A stretch of 25,768 nt of DNA, taken from NCBI GenBank assembly GCA_031376285.1, contig JANMDN010000015.1, positions 1 to 25,768 of the forward strand, read 5' to 3'. The notes under the pieces were generated by a model. It worked only from the letters and a program-made list of their open reading frames with translations, was not told the origin of the DNA and did not search any database. Positions 7,903 to 15,512 of this stretch are shown piece by piece. Numbering within the stretch: the stretch's first letter is position 1; every line of letters starts with the position of its first letter. A program made the translations under genes and the position numbers. The stretch comes from JANMDN01 sp031376285. GTDB taxonomy: Bacteria; Actinomycetota; Thermoleophilia; Miltoncostaeales; Miltoncostaeaceae.

Positions 7903-8717
7903 CCGCACAGTGTGGAGCCATCGTTCTCGCCGGCGGTCGCTCGAGCCGTATGGGCCAGTCGAAGGCGTCGCTCGATTGGCATGGCTCGACGCTTCTTCGT
8001 CGTGTCGTCGGCATCGTCGCGAGAGGAACGGGCGGCCCGGTCGTTGTGGTTCGCCCGGTAGGCCATCCGTTGCCCCGTCTTCCCAGCGGAGTCGACGTCG
8101 TCGACGACACCCGCGACGGCCTCGGCCCGTTGCAGGCGCTCGGCGCGGGGCTCGTGGCCCTCCAAGGCCGCGTGGAGATCGCGTACGCATCGTCGACCGA
8201 CGTGCCGCTCCTTCACCCGGCATTCGTGCGGCGCGTCTGCGACCGCCTCGGTGGCGACCACGACGCCGCGGTTTCGCAGGCCGACGGTCCGCATCCACTC
8301 GCCGCGGCCTATCGCACGATGCTCGCCGTGGACGCGTCGACGCTCGTCGATGCCGGGGAGCGTTCCCTCCTTTCCCTCCTCGCTGCCTGCCGAGTTCGCT
8401 GGCTCACAGAGAACGATCTCCGCGAGGTCGACGCCGATCTCCGGTCGCTTTGGAACCTCAACAAGCCCGGCGACTACCGTCGTGCGAGAGCGGAGCCGCT
8501 TCCCCGGGTCATGGTCGAGACAGACAGACTCGACGTGCGGGGCGCGTCGACGCGCACCGTGGGTGCCGCGACCCTTCGTCAGGCCGCGGCCGCGATCGGG
8601 CTCGAACTTGGGCGGGTTCTTGGTGTCCTGAACCGTAACCAGGAAAGCGACGATCCCGAGCTCCCGCTCGTGGACGGCGATCACCTCATGTTCGTCGCGA
8701 AGCCGGCCCAGTCGTGA
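7899..8717 (+). CDS. mobA: Molybdenum cofactor guanylyltransferase (MobA-like) with C-terminal beta-grasp-like domain
   Basis: 272 residues. Residues 1-198 form a MobA-type nucleotidyltransferase. The GTP-binding signature is LAGGRSSRMGQSKASL (10-25) with the catalytic Lys22. DGLGPLQAL (73-81) follows, then the metal-binding Asp101 in SSTDVPLL and NLNKPGDY (187-193), where MobA normally ends. MobA transfers GMP to molybdopterin to form the bis-MGD or MGD cofactor. The extra ~75 residues (199-272) end in VDGDHLMFVAKP, which resembles the LxDGDxVxxxPP turn of MoaD/ThiS beta-grasp proteins but lacks their C-terminal Gly-Gly. The usual MGxDKA Asp is Ser (GQSKA), a common variation point. The gene is coupled upstream to the receiver-like gene (ATGA) and downstream to the deacetylase (GTGA). 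The MobA part is confident; the domain at the end is a guess from pattern. Confidence 0.8.
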   Translation: MTAQCGAIVLAGGRSSRMGQSKASLDWHGSTLLRRVVGIVARGTGGPVVVVRPVGHPLPRLPSGVDVVDDTRDGLGPLQALGAGLVALQGRVEIAYASSTDVPLLHPAFVRRVCDRLGGDHDAAVSQADGPHPLAAAYRTMLAVDASTLVDAGERSLLSLLAACRVRWLTENDLREVDADLRSLWNLNKPGDYRRARAEPLPRVMVETDRLDVRGASTRTVGAATLRQAAAAIGLELGRVLGVLNRNQESDDPELPLVDGDHLMFVAKPAQS

Positions 8718-9397
8718 ACGACCTCGCCGCGCTCTGCGGACCCGGCGACCGGGCCCTTGTCGTGATCGCCCATCCCGACGACGAGACGTTCTGCGCGGGC
8801 CTGATCGTGACGCTCTGCCGCGGGGGCTCACGCGTCGCGATTCTCTGCGCGACAGGCGGTGAGGGGGGCGAGATGGGCGATGTCGTCGATCGCGCACACC
8901 TCGGGGGTGTCCGCGTGGGCGAACTCCGTGCGTCGGCCGCCGCGCTCGGCGTCGACGACGTTCGGCTACTCGGCTCGATCGATCCGCTCCCAGTCGACGG
9001 GTTTGGCCAGGCCCCCTCAGCCTCTCCGGACGCACTGGCAGGGCTCGTGGCGGCGATGTTGGATGATCTTGGTCCGAGGCTTGTCGTCACGCACGGATCG
9101 CGAGGTGAGTACGGGCACGGGGCCCATGTCGCCGTGCATCGGGCCGTGTTGGCCGCGAGTGCGGGTCGGCCTGAGCGGCCGAGCATTTTGACGATGCTGG
9201 CCGAGCTGCCCGACCACCCGCTCGGCGAGTACGTGAATGAGGGCGACGCCTGCGATGTGCGCGTCGATGTCAGGTCCAGCCTCCCTCAGCGTCTGCGGTC
9301 ACTTCGGGCGCATCGGACGCAGGCGAGCGTGCTCCGGCCACTCGAGGTCGCCGTCACACGCCTCGCCGTGGAGTCGTATCGCTTGTGGCATGACTGA
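8714..9397 (+). CDS. PIG-L (LmbE-family) N-acetylglucosamine deacetylase-like protein
   Basis: 227 residues from GTG 8714, overlapping the MobA stop (GTGA). The zinc-site signature AHPDDE (19-24) follows the first strand ALVVIAH. A second conserved block, THGSRGEYGHGAHVAVH (starting near 136), matches the GxxGxxGHxDHxxxH motif with the third zinc ligand. These enzymes remove N-acetyl groups from GlcNAc-type sugars (PIG-L, MshB), cleave mycothiol conjugates (Mca) or deacetylate antibiotics and bacillithiol precursors; substrate specificity cannot be read here. Length is on the short side of MshB/Mca (about 290) and close to the BshB/PIG-L group. It is the last gene of the GST-receiver-MobA-PIG-L operon; the repeat at 9512 follows. 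Confidence 0.88.
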   Translation: MNDLAALCGPGDRALVVIAHPDDETFCAGLIVTLCRGGSRVAILCATGGEGGEMGDVVDRAHLGGVRVGELRASAAALGVDDVRLLGSIDPLPVDGFGQAPSASPDALAGLVAAMLDDLGPRLVVTHGSRGEYGHGAHVAVHRAVLAASAGRPERPSILTMLAELPDHPLGEYVNEGDACDVRVDVRSSLPQRLRSLRAHRTQASVLRPLEVAVTRLAVESYRLWHD

Positions 9398-9511
9398 GCT
9401 GAACGCGGTGTTTACGCGGCGCAGGCGAGCGGTCAAGACTCACCGGAGTTTCGAGCGGTCCTTGAGCGAAACACGCGATCGCTGCGGGTTCACCCCGGCG
9501 CCCTAGCGAGA

Positions 9512-9614
9512 TGCTTGGTTCCAGATTGCTTTTCGGGTCGGGATCACGTCGTGTCAGGCACCACCGTCGCGGCGCGCTGTCGCCTGGTGTGGACCTGGTG
9601 CCTGACACGGGGCC
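9512..9614. repeat. ~104-bp repeat with 13-bp inverted stem, copy 1
   Basis: This copy matches 13593-13697 over its full length with few differences: shared start TGCTTGRTTCCAGATTGCTT, shared GGGATCACGT, and shared end TGGTGCCTGACACGGGGCC. Inside it, GTGTCAGGCACCA (9551-9563) and TGGTGCCTGACAC (9596-9608) form a perfect 13-bp inverted repeat around a 32-base loop. It lies between the convergent PIG-L gene and the malic-enzyme relative, and overlaps the last codons of the latter. It could act as a hairpin terminator or be a REP-like mobile sequence; no transposase is nearby. Confidence 0.85.
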
Positions 9615-10533
9615 AGGTGCTGCCCCCGGGTGGGCCCGTTCGAACGACCCGCGCGAGCCCAGCCGCCATCGCCGCGTCGACCACACCCTTGGCAACGGCC
9701 CGCGCGGCCGCCTCATCGAGGGCCGAGGTTCCAGCGTTGCTCGTCGCGGCGAGCATCGTGTCGTTGACCGCCGAGGCACGAGCGTCGAGCACCCCTCGCC
9801 AGAAGCCGGCGAGCGAGGCCTGCGACACCTGCGCGTCGGTCGCCACAGGGATCGTCACGAGTGCCTGGATCTTCTCGGCAAGCATCGCGGCCCGGTCGGT
9901 CGCCATGGCGGTCAGGTGAACGCCGGCAAAGACCGATGAGGATCGCGCGATGTGGGCCGCTGCGGCGTCGAGGTCGCGCTCGTCAATCGGAAGCGGGAAA
10001 CCGTCCACCCCGCCGACCTGGCGCATCACCACGCATGCGGCCTCACATGCCGGGAGCGCCGCGAGCGGGCCGAGGTCACCCACGCCAGCAACATCTGAGC
10101 CATCGCTTACGACCATCACGCTGTTTCCGCGGATGGTGTAGTCCCACGTCTTCTCGAAGTCGTCGTGGATCGCCATGCAGATCCGCGCGACGCCGGGCGA
10201 GTAGGCCATCGCGAGGTCGTCCCGGGTGGCCACGCTGACCCGATTTCGCATGGTCAGCGTCCCGCCAGCGTGGGCGTCCACGGCGTCGACCTCGGCGCTC
10301 TGCACCGTCACGTCATCGAGGGTTCCAAGCGCCGCCACGGCGCGTTCACCGGTGGCGGCGTCACATGCCACCTCGATCTCGCGAGTCGTCCGCTCCCTGC
10401 CGGGAAGTACGCTCCGAATGCCCCGTACATCGCCGCCGGACTCCGCGATGGTCGAGAGCACCGAACCGAACGCCTCGGCGCTCGAGGGAAACTCAACGCG
10501 AAACACCATCGTGTGTGCGGCAGCTGCTGGCAT
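9544..10533 (-). CDS. Truncated ACT-malic enzyme relative (no NAD-binding domain)
   Basis: 329 residues. Residues 9-85 look like an ACT-type domain. Residues 95-185 align with the N-terminal domain of NAD-malic enzymes: MRNRVSVATRDDLAMAYSPGVAR, YTIRGNSVMVVSDGSDVAG, VGDLGPLAALPACEA and GGVDGFPLPID. The catalytic Tyr112 of YSPGVA is present. The catalytic Lys of the usual EGKA motif is Ala (CEAAC), and INLEDI, which holds metal ligands, reads GVHLTAM. The Rossmann NAD-binding domain of the ~470-residue family is absent. It is therefore probably a non-catalytic regulatory or degenerate derivative. Residues from about 307 to the stop are encoded by repeat copy 1, so its C-terminus is secondary. 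I chose ATG 10533 because a GAGG Shine-Dalgarno lies about nine bases upstream; ATG 10509 is an alternative. Confidence 0.75.
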   Translation of the reverse strand: MPAAAAHTMVFRVEFPSSAEAFGSVLSTIAESGGDVRGIRSVLPGRERTTREIEVACDAATGERAVAALGTLDDVTVQSAEVDAVDAHAGGTLTMRNRVSVATRDDLAMAYSPGVARICMAIHDDFEKTWDYTIRGNSVMVVSDGSDVAGVGDLGPLAALPACEAACVVMRQVGGVDGFPLPIDERDLDAAAAHIARSSSVFAGVHLTAMATDRAAMLAEKIQALVTIPVATDAQVSQASLAGFWRGVLDARASAVNDTMLAATSNAGTSALDEAAARAVAKGVVDAAMAAGLARVVRTGPPGGSTWPRVRHQVHTRRQRAATVVPDTT

Positions 10534-10608
10534 CAGCGAAACCTCAGCGCTCTGGGGGACGGGCGCCGGATACTACCCAGGCGAGCCCAGCCCCCCGGGC
10601 CTCAGCGG

Positions 10609-11151
10609 CTAGCGTGACCGGCTGAGGCGGCGGCGCGCGACGCCGCTTGCAAGACCCGAGATCATCAGCGCGCCGCCGAGGAAGCCAAGGATCGTGACGG
10701 CGAGCGGCAGCCCCCCAGCGGGACTCCCGACCGGGTTCGGCGTGAATCCGGGAAGACCGGCCCCGGGCGCCACCTCGTTCGGAGTCCGAACGGGAGTCGG
10801 CACAACCACGCGCTCCGCCTCGTTACGGATCTTTGCGCTCTTGGTAGTCGTCGCCTTCCGCGTCGATGTCGCCGAGGCGGGTGGGGGCGAACTCCTCCGC
10901 GCAGGAGTGAAGCCCGCGAGCTCGACCAGGAAGCGGTTCTCTACGGCCTCGTTCAATCCGTCCTCGATGGCGGTTCCTCGTGACTCGTTGGCGGCGGCAC
11001 GAAGCTCGCCCATCGAGTACGCACGGTCGAGGTGACCGTCGGCCTTGAAGTCACGGATCACCTGCGCGGGACTCGCCGACGCCAGCGCCGCGAACGTAAG
11101 ACTCATCGCGGCCATGAGGAGGGTGAAGCGCACGGGAAATCGCACCAGCAT
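10609..11151 (-). CDS. Small secreted/anchored protein of unknown function
   Basis: 180 residues from ATG 11151. A signal peptide (about 1-27, core LLMAAMSLTFAALASA, cleavage near SAS/PAQ) is followed by a short helical region, QVIRDFKADGHLDRAYSMGELRAA. Then come a Ser/Thr/Pro/Lys-rich stretch, a Pro/Gly-rich linker, and a C-terminal transmembrane segment (LAVTILGFLGGALMISGLA) ending in a basic tail RRRLSRSR. This is the layout of an exported protein held in the membrane by its C-terminus. There is no LPxTG, so sortase attachment is not indicated. The VIRDxxxDGxLxxxYS segment resembles a motif I associate with small exported proteins of Actinomycetota, but I cannot name a family. A longer reading frame upstream overlaps the divergent gene and lacks a signal peptide, so ATG 11151 is preferred. 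A -10/-35 pair just upstream supports it. Confidence 0.7.
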   Translation of the reverse strand: MLVRFPVRFTLLMAAMSLTFAALASASPAQVIRDFKADGHLDRAYSMGELRAAANESRGTAIEDGLNEAVENRFLVELAGFTPARRSSPPPASATSTRKATTTKSAKIRNEAERVVVPTPVRTPNEVAPGAGLPGFTPNPVGSPAGGLPLAVTILGFLGGALMISGLASGVARRRLSRSR

Positions 11152-11159
11152 CGCAACCC

Positions 11160-11188
11160 ATAATAGGCGCGTTTGCGGCGAATGCGAA
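11160..11188 (-). promoter_or_regulatory. Candidate sigma70-type promoter for the small exported protein, possibly leaderless
   Basis: On the minus strand TTCGCA (11183-11188) and TATTAT (11160-11165) are separated by 17 bases. The -10 ends only eight bases before ATG 11151, so transcription would begin at or next to the start codon. This is a match to consensus (4/6 and 5/6) in otherwise GC-rich sequence, not proof of use. Confidence 0.45.
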
Positions 11189-11265
11189 GCCGGATCACAG
11201 AATTCTGACCCTTGGGTGTGAACCGTTTCACCACGCGCAAGGCCGCGCGGTATCGTCGGGCCCCA

Positions 11266-12216
11266 ATGAGGGTACTCGCCACCGGGATCACGGGCTTTGC
11301 CGGCCATCATCTCGCCCCGCTCCTCCTCGGTGCCGGGCACGAGGTTTTGGCGATTTTGCGCACCGACGTTGATGAGACTCCGCCGCCGGGCGTCGACGGA
11401 ACCCCCGTCGAGATCACCGACCCGGAGCGCGTCCGCGCGTTCGTCCGCAAGGTTGCGCCTGACGGTGTCGTGCACCTGGCGGGCATGTCGTCGGTCGGCG
11501 AGTCGTTTGGCGCCCCGGTCGAGACCTGGAAGGTGAACCTCTGGGGGACGCTGGCGGTCCTCGAGGCCCTGCGCTGTGAGGCACCGACCGCTCGCGGGAT
11601 CGCCGTCACGAGCGGCGAGATCTACGGGTCGGTGCCGCTCGACGAGCTTCCCGTCACCCCGGACACGCCGCTCAAACCACTGTCCCCGTACGGGGCGTCA
11701 AAGGCCGCCGCGGACCTCTGCGTCGCGCAGTACCGCGCGGGATTCGGCCTCCCGATCATGCGGGTGCGGGCCTTCAACCACATTGGTCCTGGGCAGGACG
11801 CGCGCTTTGTCGTGCCGAGTGTGGCCCAACAGATCGCCCGCGCCGAGGCGAGTGGCCAGTCAGAGATCGAGATCCACGTCGGTAACGTCGACACCCGGCG
11901 TGACTTCACCGATGTCCGCGACATGATGCGCGCCTACGTGGCGCTCCTCGAGCGGGGCGACCCGGACACCGCATACGTGGCGTGCTCGGGGCGGTCGCGT
12001 TCGATTCGTGAGCTGATCGAAGGGCTCGCAGCGCAGGCACACGTCCCGACACGAATCGTCGTCGACGAAGGACGCAGGCGCGAGGGTGAGCAGCCTGACC
12101 TTTACGGCGACGCGACGCTCCTCCGGGAGCACACGGGATGGGCGCCTGAGATTCCGATCGAGCAGACCCTTGGCGACACGCTCGACTACTGGCGCGAGCG
12201 CGAGGCGACGACCTGA
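11266..12216 (+). CDS. rmd: NAD(P)-dependent GDP-4-dehydro-6-deoxymannose reductase-type epimerase/reductase
   Basis: 316 residues from ATG 11266, preceded by a divergent gap of 114 bases. An extended SDR: the nucleotide-binding motif TGITGFAGHHL (residues 6-16) is followed by the catalytic triad, with Ser116 (AVTSGEIYG), Tyr142 and Lys146 (SPYGASK). FNHIGPGQ and FVVPSVAQQIARAEA, followed by VGNVDTRRDFTDVRDMMRAY, are strongly reminiscent of Rmd and close GDP-6-deoxy-hexose reductases, which make GDP-D-rhamnose or GDP-6-deoxytalose from GDP-4-keto-6-deoxymannose. A GDP-mannose 4,6-dehydratase (Gmd) would supply the substrate but is not in the window. The precise sugar is not certain; a general NAD-dependent epimerase is the fallback. 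The FAD enzyme starts 14 bases after the stop. Confidence 0.8.
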   Translation: MRVLATGITGFAGHHLAPLLLGAGHEVLAILRTDVDETPPPGVDGTPVEITDPERVRAFVRKVAPDGVVHLAGMSSVGESFGAPVETWKVNLWGTLAVLEALRCEAPTARGIAVTSGEIYGSVPLDELPVTPDTPLKPLSPYGASKAAADLCVAQYRAGFGLPIMRVRAFNHIGPGQDARFVVPSVAQQIARAEASGQSEIEIHVGNVDTRRDFTDVRDMMRAYVALLERGDPDTAYVACSGRSRSIRELIEGLAAQAHVPTRIVVDEGRRREGEQPDLYGDATLLREHTGWAPEIPIEQTLGDTLDYWREREATT

Positions 12217-12230
12217 GCACGTCGCTCATC

Positions 12231-13592
12231 GTGACGCTTCGTGGTGTCGTTGGCGAGGGGCACGTGCTCACCGAGCGAGACCTCACCGCTGGCTACGAGA
12301 TCGACTGGACGAGGCGCTTTACGGGGCGAGCGCTCGCGGTGGTGCGTCCCGGAACGGCTCAGGAGGTGGCGGATTGCCTTGCGGCCTGCCAAGCGACGGA
12401 GATCCCGGTGGTCTGCCAGGGAGGGAATACGGGTCTTGTCGGGGGAGGGGTGCCGCGAGGCGGCGAGGTTGTGATCTCGCTTCGTCGGCTCGACACGATT
12501 GGTGAGGTCGATCTCGTCGCGTCACAGGTCACGGTCGGCGCGGGGGCGACGCTTGGCGCCGTGCAGGCCCACGCCCGCGCGGCCGGTCTCGACGTGGCGA
12601 TCGACTTCGGCGCGCGTGATTCGGCCACAATCGGCGGGATGGTCGCGACGAATGCCGGGGGCATGCAGGTGTTCCGACAGGGTTCGATGCGCCGTCAGGT
12701 GTTCGGTATCGAGGTGGCGCTGCCCGACGGGAGTCTTGTCGAGAGGATGAGCGGCCTCGTCAAAGACAACGTTGGGTATGACCTCGCGTCGCTCCTTGCC
12801 GGCAGCGAAGGGACCTTGGGGGCGATCACGCGCGTACGGCTGCGGCTCGTGCCTCGGGAGCACGAAACGGCGGTCGCGCTGATCGCCCGCGATCGGTTCG
12901 ACGAGATGCTTGCGCTTGCTCGTTCGCTCGCCTCTGTGCTCCCGTCGGCGCGGGCGCTCGAGTTCTTCGACGACCTTGCGATGGGGCTTGTCGAACGTCA
13001 TCGGGGCCTTGCCCGTCCGCTCCCGGCGTCGCCCTACTACCTCCTCGTCGAGTGTGCCGGTGCGGCGGCGGTTCACGACCAGCTCGTCGGCGCGCTTGCC
13101 GAGTCGGGTCTTGATGAAGGGGTTGCCGTGGCCACCGACGCGCCATCCGCGAGGGCGCTGTGGGCCTACCGTGAGGAGCTGACCGAGGCGCTGAACGTCG
13201 AGACGGTGCCGATCAAGCTCGATGTCACGCTCCCGCTCGGGGCGCTCGCGACGTTTGCCGAGCACGTTCGCGACGACGTTCGCGCGGTGCTACCCGAGGC
13301 TCGCACGGTCCTCTTCGGTCACCTGCTCGACGGGAACGTGCACGTCAACGTGAACGACCCGGTGACGAACCCAGCGAGCGACGAGGGGCTGACCGAACGT
13401 GTGGAGCGGGCCGTGCTCACGCGGGTGGCCGCGCTTGGGGGCAGCATCAGTGCCGAGCACGGGATCGGCGTCGCGAAAGCTCCCTATCTCTCGCTTGGAC
13501 GCTCCGAGGCCGACATCGCGGCGATGCGTGCAATCAAACGGGCGCTCGATCCAACGGGAATCATGAACCCCGGCGTGATCTTCGAGGGGTAG
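12231..13592 (+). CDS. FAD-binding oxidase, GlcD/D-2-hydroxyacid dehydrogenase family
   Basis: 453 residues, the usual size of GlcD, D-lactate and D-2-hydroxyglutarate dehydrogenases. The FAD-binding PCMH domain has VRPGTAQEV and the PP-loop-like GGNTGLVGGGVP (64-75), then SATIGGMVATNAGG and KDNVGYDL, with AGSEGTLGAITR marking the domain end. The C-terminal substrate-binding domain has GHLLDGNVHVN (about 363) and SAEHGIG (about 407) with the His residues that bind metal and substrate, ending NPGVIFEG. These enzymes oxidise glycolate, D-lactate or D-2-hydroxyglutarate and pass electrons to a quinone or other acceptor. No GlcE, GlcF or Fe-S partner is adjacent. GTG 12231 lies 14 bases after the previous stop and fits the N-terminus of relatives. 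The second repeat begins directly after the stop. Confidence 0.9.
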   Translation: MTLRGVVGEGHVLTERDLTAGYEIDWTRRFTGRALAVVRPGTAQEVADCLAACQATEIPVVCQGGNTGLVGGGVPRGGEVVISLRRLDTIGEVDLVASQVTVGAGATLGAVQAHARAAGLDVAIDFGARDSATIGGMVATNAGGMQVFRQGSMRRQVFGIEVALPDGSLVERMSGLVKDNVGYDLASLLAGSEGTLGAITRVRLRLVPREHETAVALIARDRFDEMLALARSLASVLPSARALEFFDDLAMGLVERHRGLARPLPASPYYLLVECAGAAAVHDQLVGALAESGLDEGVAVATDAPSARALWAYREELTEALNVETVPIKLDVTLPLGALATFAEHVRDDVRAVLPEARTVLFGHLLDGNVHVNVNDPVTNPASDEGLTERVERAVLTRVAALGGSISAEHGIGVAKAPYLSLGRSEADIAAMRAIKRALDPTGIMNPGVIFEG

Positions 13593-13697
13593 TGCTTGAT
13601 TCCAGATTGCTTGTTCGGGGTTGGGATCACGTTGTGTCAGGCACCACCGTCGCGGCGCGCTGTCGTCTGCAGTTGACCTGGTGCCTGACACGGGGCC
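13593..13697. repeat. ~104-bp repeat with 13-bp inverted stem, copy 2
   Basis: Second copy of the element at 9512-9614. The same perfect 13-bp inverted repeat lies at 13634-13646 (GTGTCAGGCACCA) and 13679-13691 (TGGTGCCTGACAC). It occupies almost the whole gap between the convergent FAD-oxidase gene (stop 13590-13592) and the enolase-superfamily gene (stop at 13705). The sequence starts on the first base after the stop. The arms are identical to copy 1, while the loop differs by several substitutions. Confidence 0.85.
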
Positions 13698-13704
13698 GCG
13701 TGTC

Positions 13705-14757
13705 CTAGTCCTGCCAGCCGAGACCGGCGGGCAGAAGCCTCGGGGCAAGGGGTGTGTGGGGCGCGTCGGCAGGAGGCTCGGTGAGGTTCCAGGGGCGGGG
13801 GGCGATGTCGTTCGGGCCGTCCGGGTGGAAGATCGCCGCAAACGACTGGACCTGCCCGCGACCGACGCCCAGTTCGAACTGCCCGCCGCAGTAGGCGCCG
13901 ATACCGCGTGCGGCGAGCCAGTCGTAGCAGTCGAGGAGCGCCGAGATCGGCCCGATCCGCGACGGCTTGACGTTCACCATCGTGGGCTCGAAGGGCAGCG
14001 CCTCGATGTCACTGATCCCGTGGATGGGGGCGTCCCACGTCACGCGAGCCCGGTGGGGCCGGAGCACGGAGTCGACCTCAGGTGTGAGGCGCGGGTCCTC
14101 GATCCAGGCATCGGGGAAGGCACCGATGAGCTGGGCGTACATGGTGGGGTGCGGCGGGTCGACACCGACATCGGCGTCGTAGTGTCCTTTGAAGTCGAGG
14201 GTGTCGACGACGCCGAGATCGGCCAGGTCGACGATCAATTGGGGGGTCCAGTTGGGCGCCGGGTCGAGCTTGAATCGAAGGTTCGGGTCGATCGCGAGGC
14301 GCCGCTCGATCTTGGAGAGGTCGACGGGATGCCCGAGGTTGAGCGAACAGACAAAACGCAGGGCTTTGGCGGTTCGACCAAGGGCGGTTTCGAGCCCGAT
14401 GCCGGCCTGGCGCAGGGCAAGGTCGAGGACGGCACTCTCGATGGCCCAGCGGCGGTAGTTGACCGACGCCGCGTGAACTGGCTTGAAGGCAAAAAGCCAG
14501 CGGTCGTCAAGCGCCTGGGAGTAGGAGTCGAGGGTGTAGTCGCCGGGAGGCGGAAGGCGTAGGCCGAAGCGCTGGAGGATGGCGTGATCACGAGGGTCGT
14601 AGGCGACGTCCTCACCAACGCCGACGAGCGCACCACCGCTGACTCGGATGACGGTACTGCGCCGCTCGAAACCGGCGGAGACCACCTCGCGGAGGTCCTC
14701 GAACGCGAACCGCTCAATGGTGACGTCAAGCCCGGCCAGTCGGTCGTACGTCCGCAT
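13705..14757 (-). CDS. Enolase-superfamily (mandelate racemase/muconate lactonizing-type) protein
   Basis: 350 residues from ATG 14757. The N-terminal capping domain (about 1-130) is followed by a TIM-barrel-like segment with enolase-superfamily residues: K163-x-D165 in FKLDP, W-I-E220-D221 as a metal-binding strand, DxP at D242 (TWDAP), and VNVKPSRIG with K264 at the second-lysine position. GGQFELGVGRG near residue 292 fits the closing strand. Mandelate racemase, muconate-lactonizing, OSBS and dipeptide-epimerase enzymes share this layout. The product here is not determinable; relatives act on carboxylate substrates via an Mg-stabilised enolate. It is read away from the TPR locus and converges with the FAD oxidase. 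The N-terminus shows none of the Arg/Pro-rich character of shadow frames. Confidence 0.75.
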   Translation of the reverse strand: MRTYDRLAGLDVTIERFAFEDLREVVSAGFERRSTVIRVSGGALVGVGEDVAYDPRDHAILQRFGLRLPPPGDYTLDSYSQALDDRWLFAFKPVHAASVNYRRWAIESAVLDLALRQAGIGLETALGRTAKALRFVCSLNLGHPVDLSKIERRLAIDPNLRFKLDPAPNWTPQLIVDLADLGVVDTLDFKGHYDADVGVDPPHPTMYAQLIGAFPDAWIEDPRLTPEVDSVLRPHRARVTWDAPIHGISDIEALPFEPTMVNVKPSRIGPISALLDCYDWLAARGIGAYCGGQFELGVGRGQVQSFAAIFHPDGPNDIAPRPWNLTEPPADAPHTPLAPRLLPAGLGWQD

Positions 14758-14804
14758 CGCCGGATGGTACCCGTGCGGCCCGCTCGGTCTTGCACCGTGC
14801 GCGG

Positions 14805-15482
14805 CTACCGCATCCCGTCGAGATTCGCCTTGATCGCCAGGGTCGTCGGGTGATTCGGGCCGAGCACCCGGGTGCTTGCTTCGAGTGCCGCCTCCTGGAG
14901 TTCGCGTGCCGCGGGGAGGTCACCCTGCGCATTGAGCGTCCCGGCGAGGTTATTCATGCTGGCGAGCGTGTCGGGGTGCTCCTCTCCGAGGACCCGACGA
15001 GTGGTGTCCAGGGCGGACTCCTGGAGTTTGCGTGCCGCGGGGAGGTCACCCTGCGCCCTGAGCGTTCCGGCGAGGTTACCCATGCTGGCGAGCGTGTCGT
15101 GGTGCTCGGGCCCAAGAACCCGCCGCCTGGTTTCCAGGGCCGCTTTAAACGCTTCTGAGGCACCCTTCGCGTCGCCTCGGTACTGGACATAAGTCCCGGA
15201 GCGGTCGAGTAGCCAAGTGACCCCTCCGGCGTGCTCGTCTCCAGTGACGTGCTTGGCGACGTGGAGGCTGTGCGGCAGCAGCTCCGCGCACGTCGGCCAG
15301 GCATTGGGCTCGGTCGCGTTTCCCGGAAAGCGCGCCCGCACGAACGACAGCGCAAGCGCCGCGGCGGAGGGTTCTGCCGTCTGACGGGTGATCTCCTGAA
15401 CGAGCCGGTGCACACTCAGGGAGCCTTCGCCGACCTCGACGAGGCTGAACCTACGCAGGGCCGCGATCGCCTCGTCGAGCAC
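14805..15482 (-). CDS. TPR (kinesin-light-chain type) C-terminal part of broken NLR-like gene
   Basis: 225 residues from GTG 15482. The reading frame is the same as that of the upstream NB-ARC frame and is separated from it only by the TGA at 15513-15515; eleven sense codons join the two. The first ~80 residues are helical and resemble the winged-helix/linker that follows NB-ARC. They are followed by two good 42-residue TPRs (120-160 and 162-202) of the KLC type, with RRVLGxEHxDTLASMxNLAGTL, and a partial third repeat. The underlying DNA repeats with a 126-bp period and shares a 26-bp identical stretch, suggesting recent duplication. As a separate protein it would be a TPR-only adaptor; in the repaired gene it would be the sensor domain. 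Confidence 0.75.
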   Translation of the reverse strand: MLDEAIAALRRFSLVEVGEGSLSVHRLVQEITRQTAEPSAAALALSFVRARFPGNATEPNAWPTCAELLPHSLHVAKHVTGDEHAGGVTWLLDRSGTYVQYRGDAKGASEAFKAALETRRRVLGPEHHDTLASMGNLAGTLRAQGDLPAARKLQESALDTTRRVLGEEHPDTLASMNNLAGTLNAQGDLPAARELQEAALEASTRVLGPNHPTTLAIKANLDGMR

Positions 15483-15512
15483 CGACGCCTCGAACCCGGG
15501 GAGGTCCGCGTC

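Noticed and set aside
6814..9035. Two long minus-strand frames opposite the GST-PIG-L operon
   Set aside because: Opposite-strand shadows with no recognisable motif.
13621..14562. Plus-strand frame opposite the enolase-superfamily gene
   Set aside because: Starts inside the repeat and lacks motifs; the minus frame has the enolase residues.
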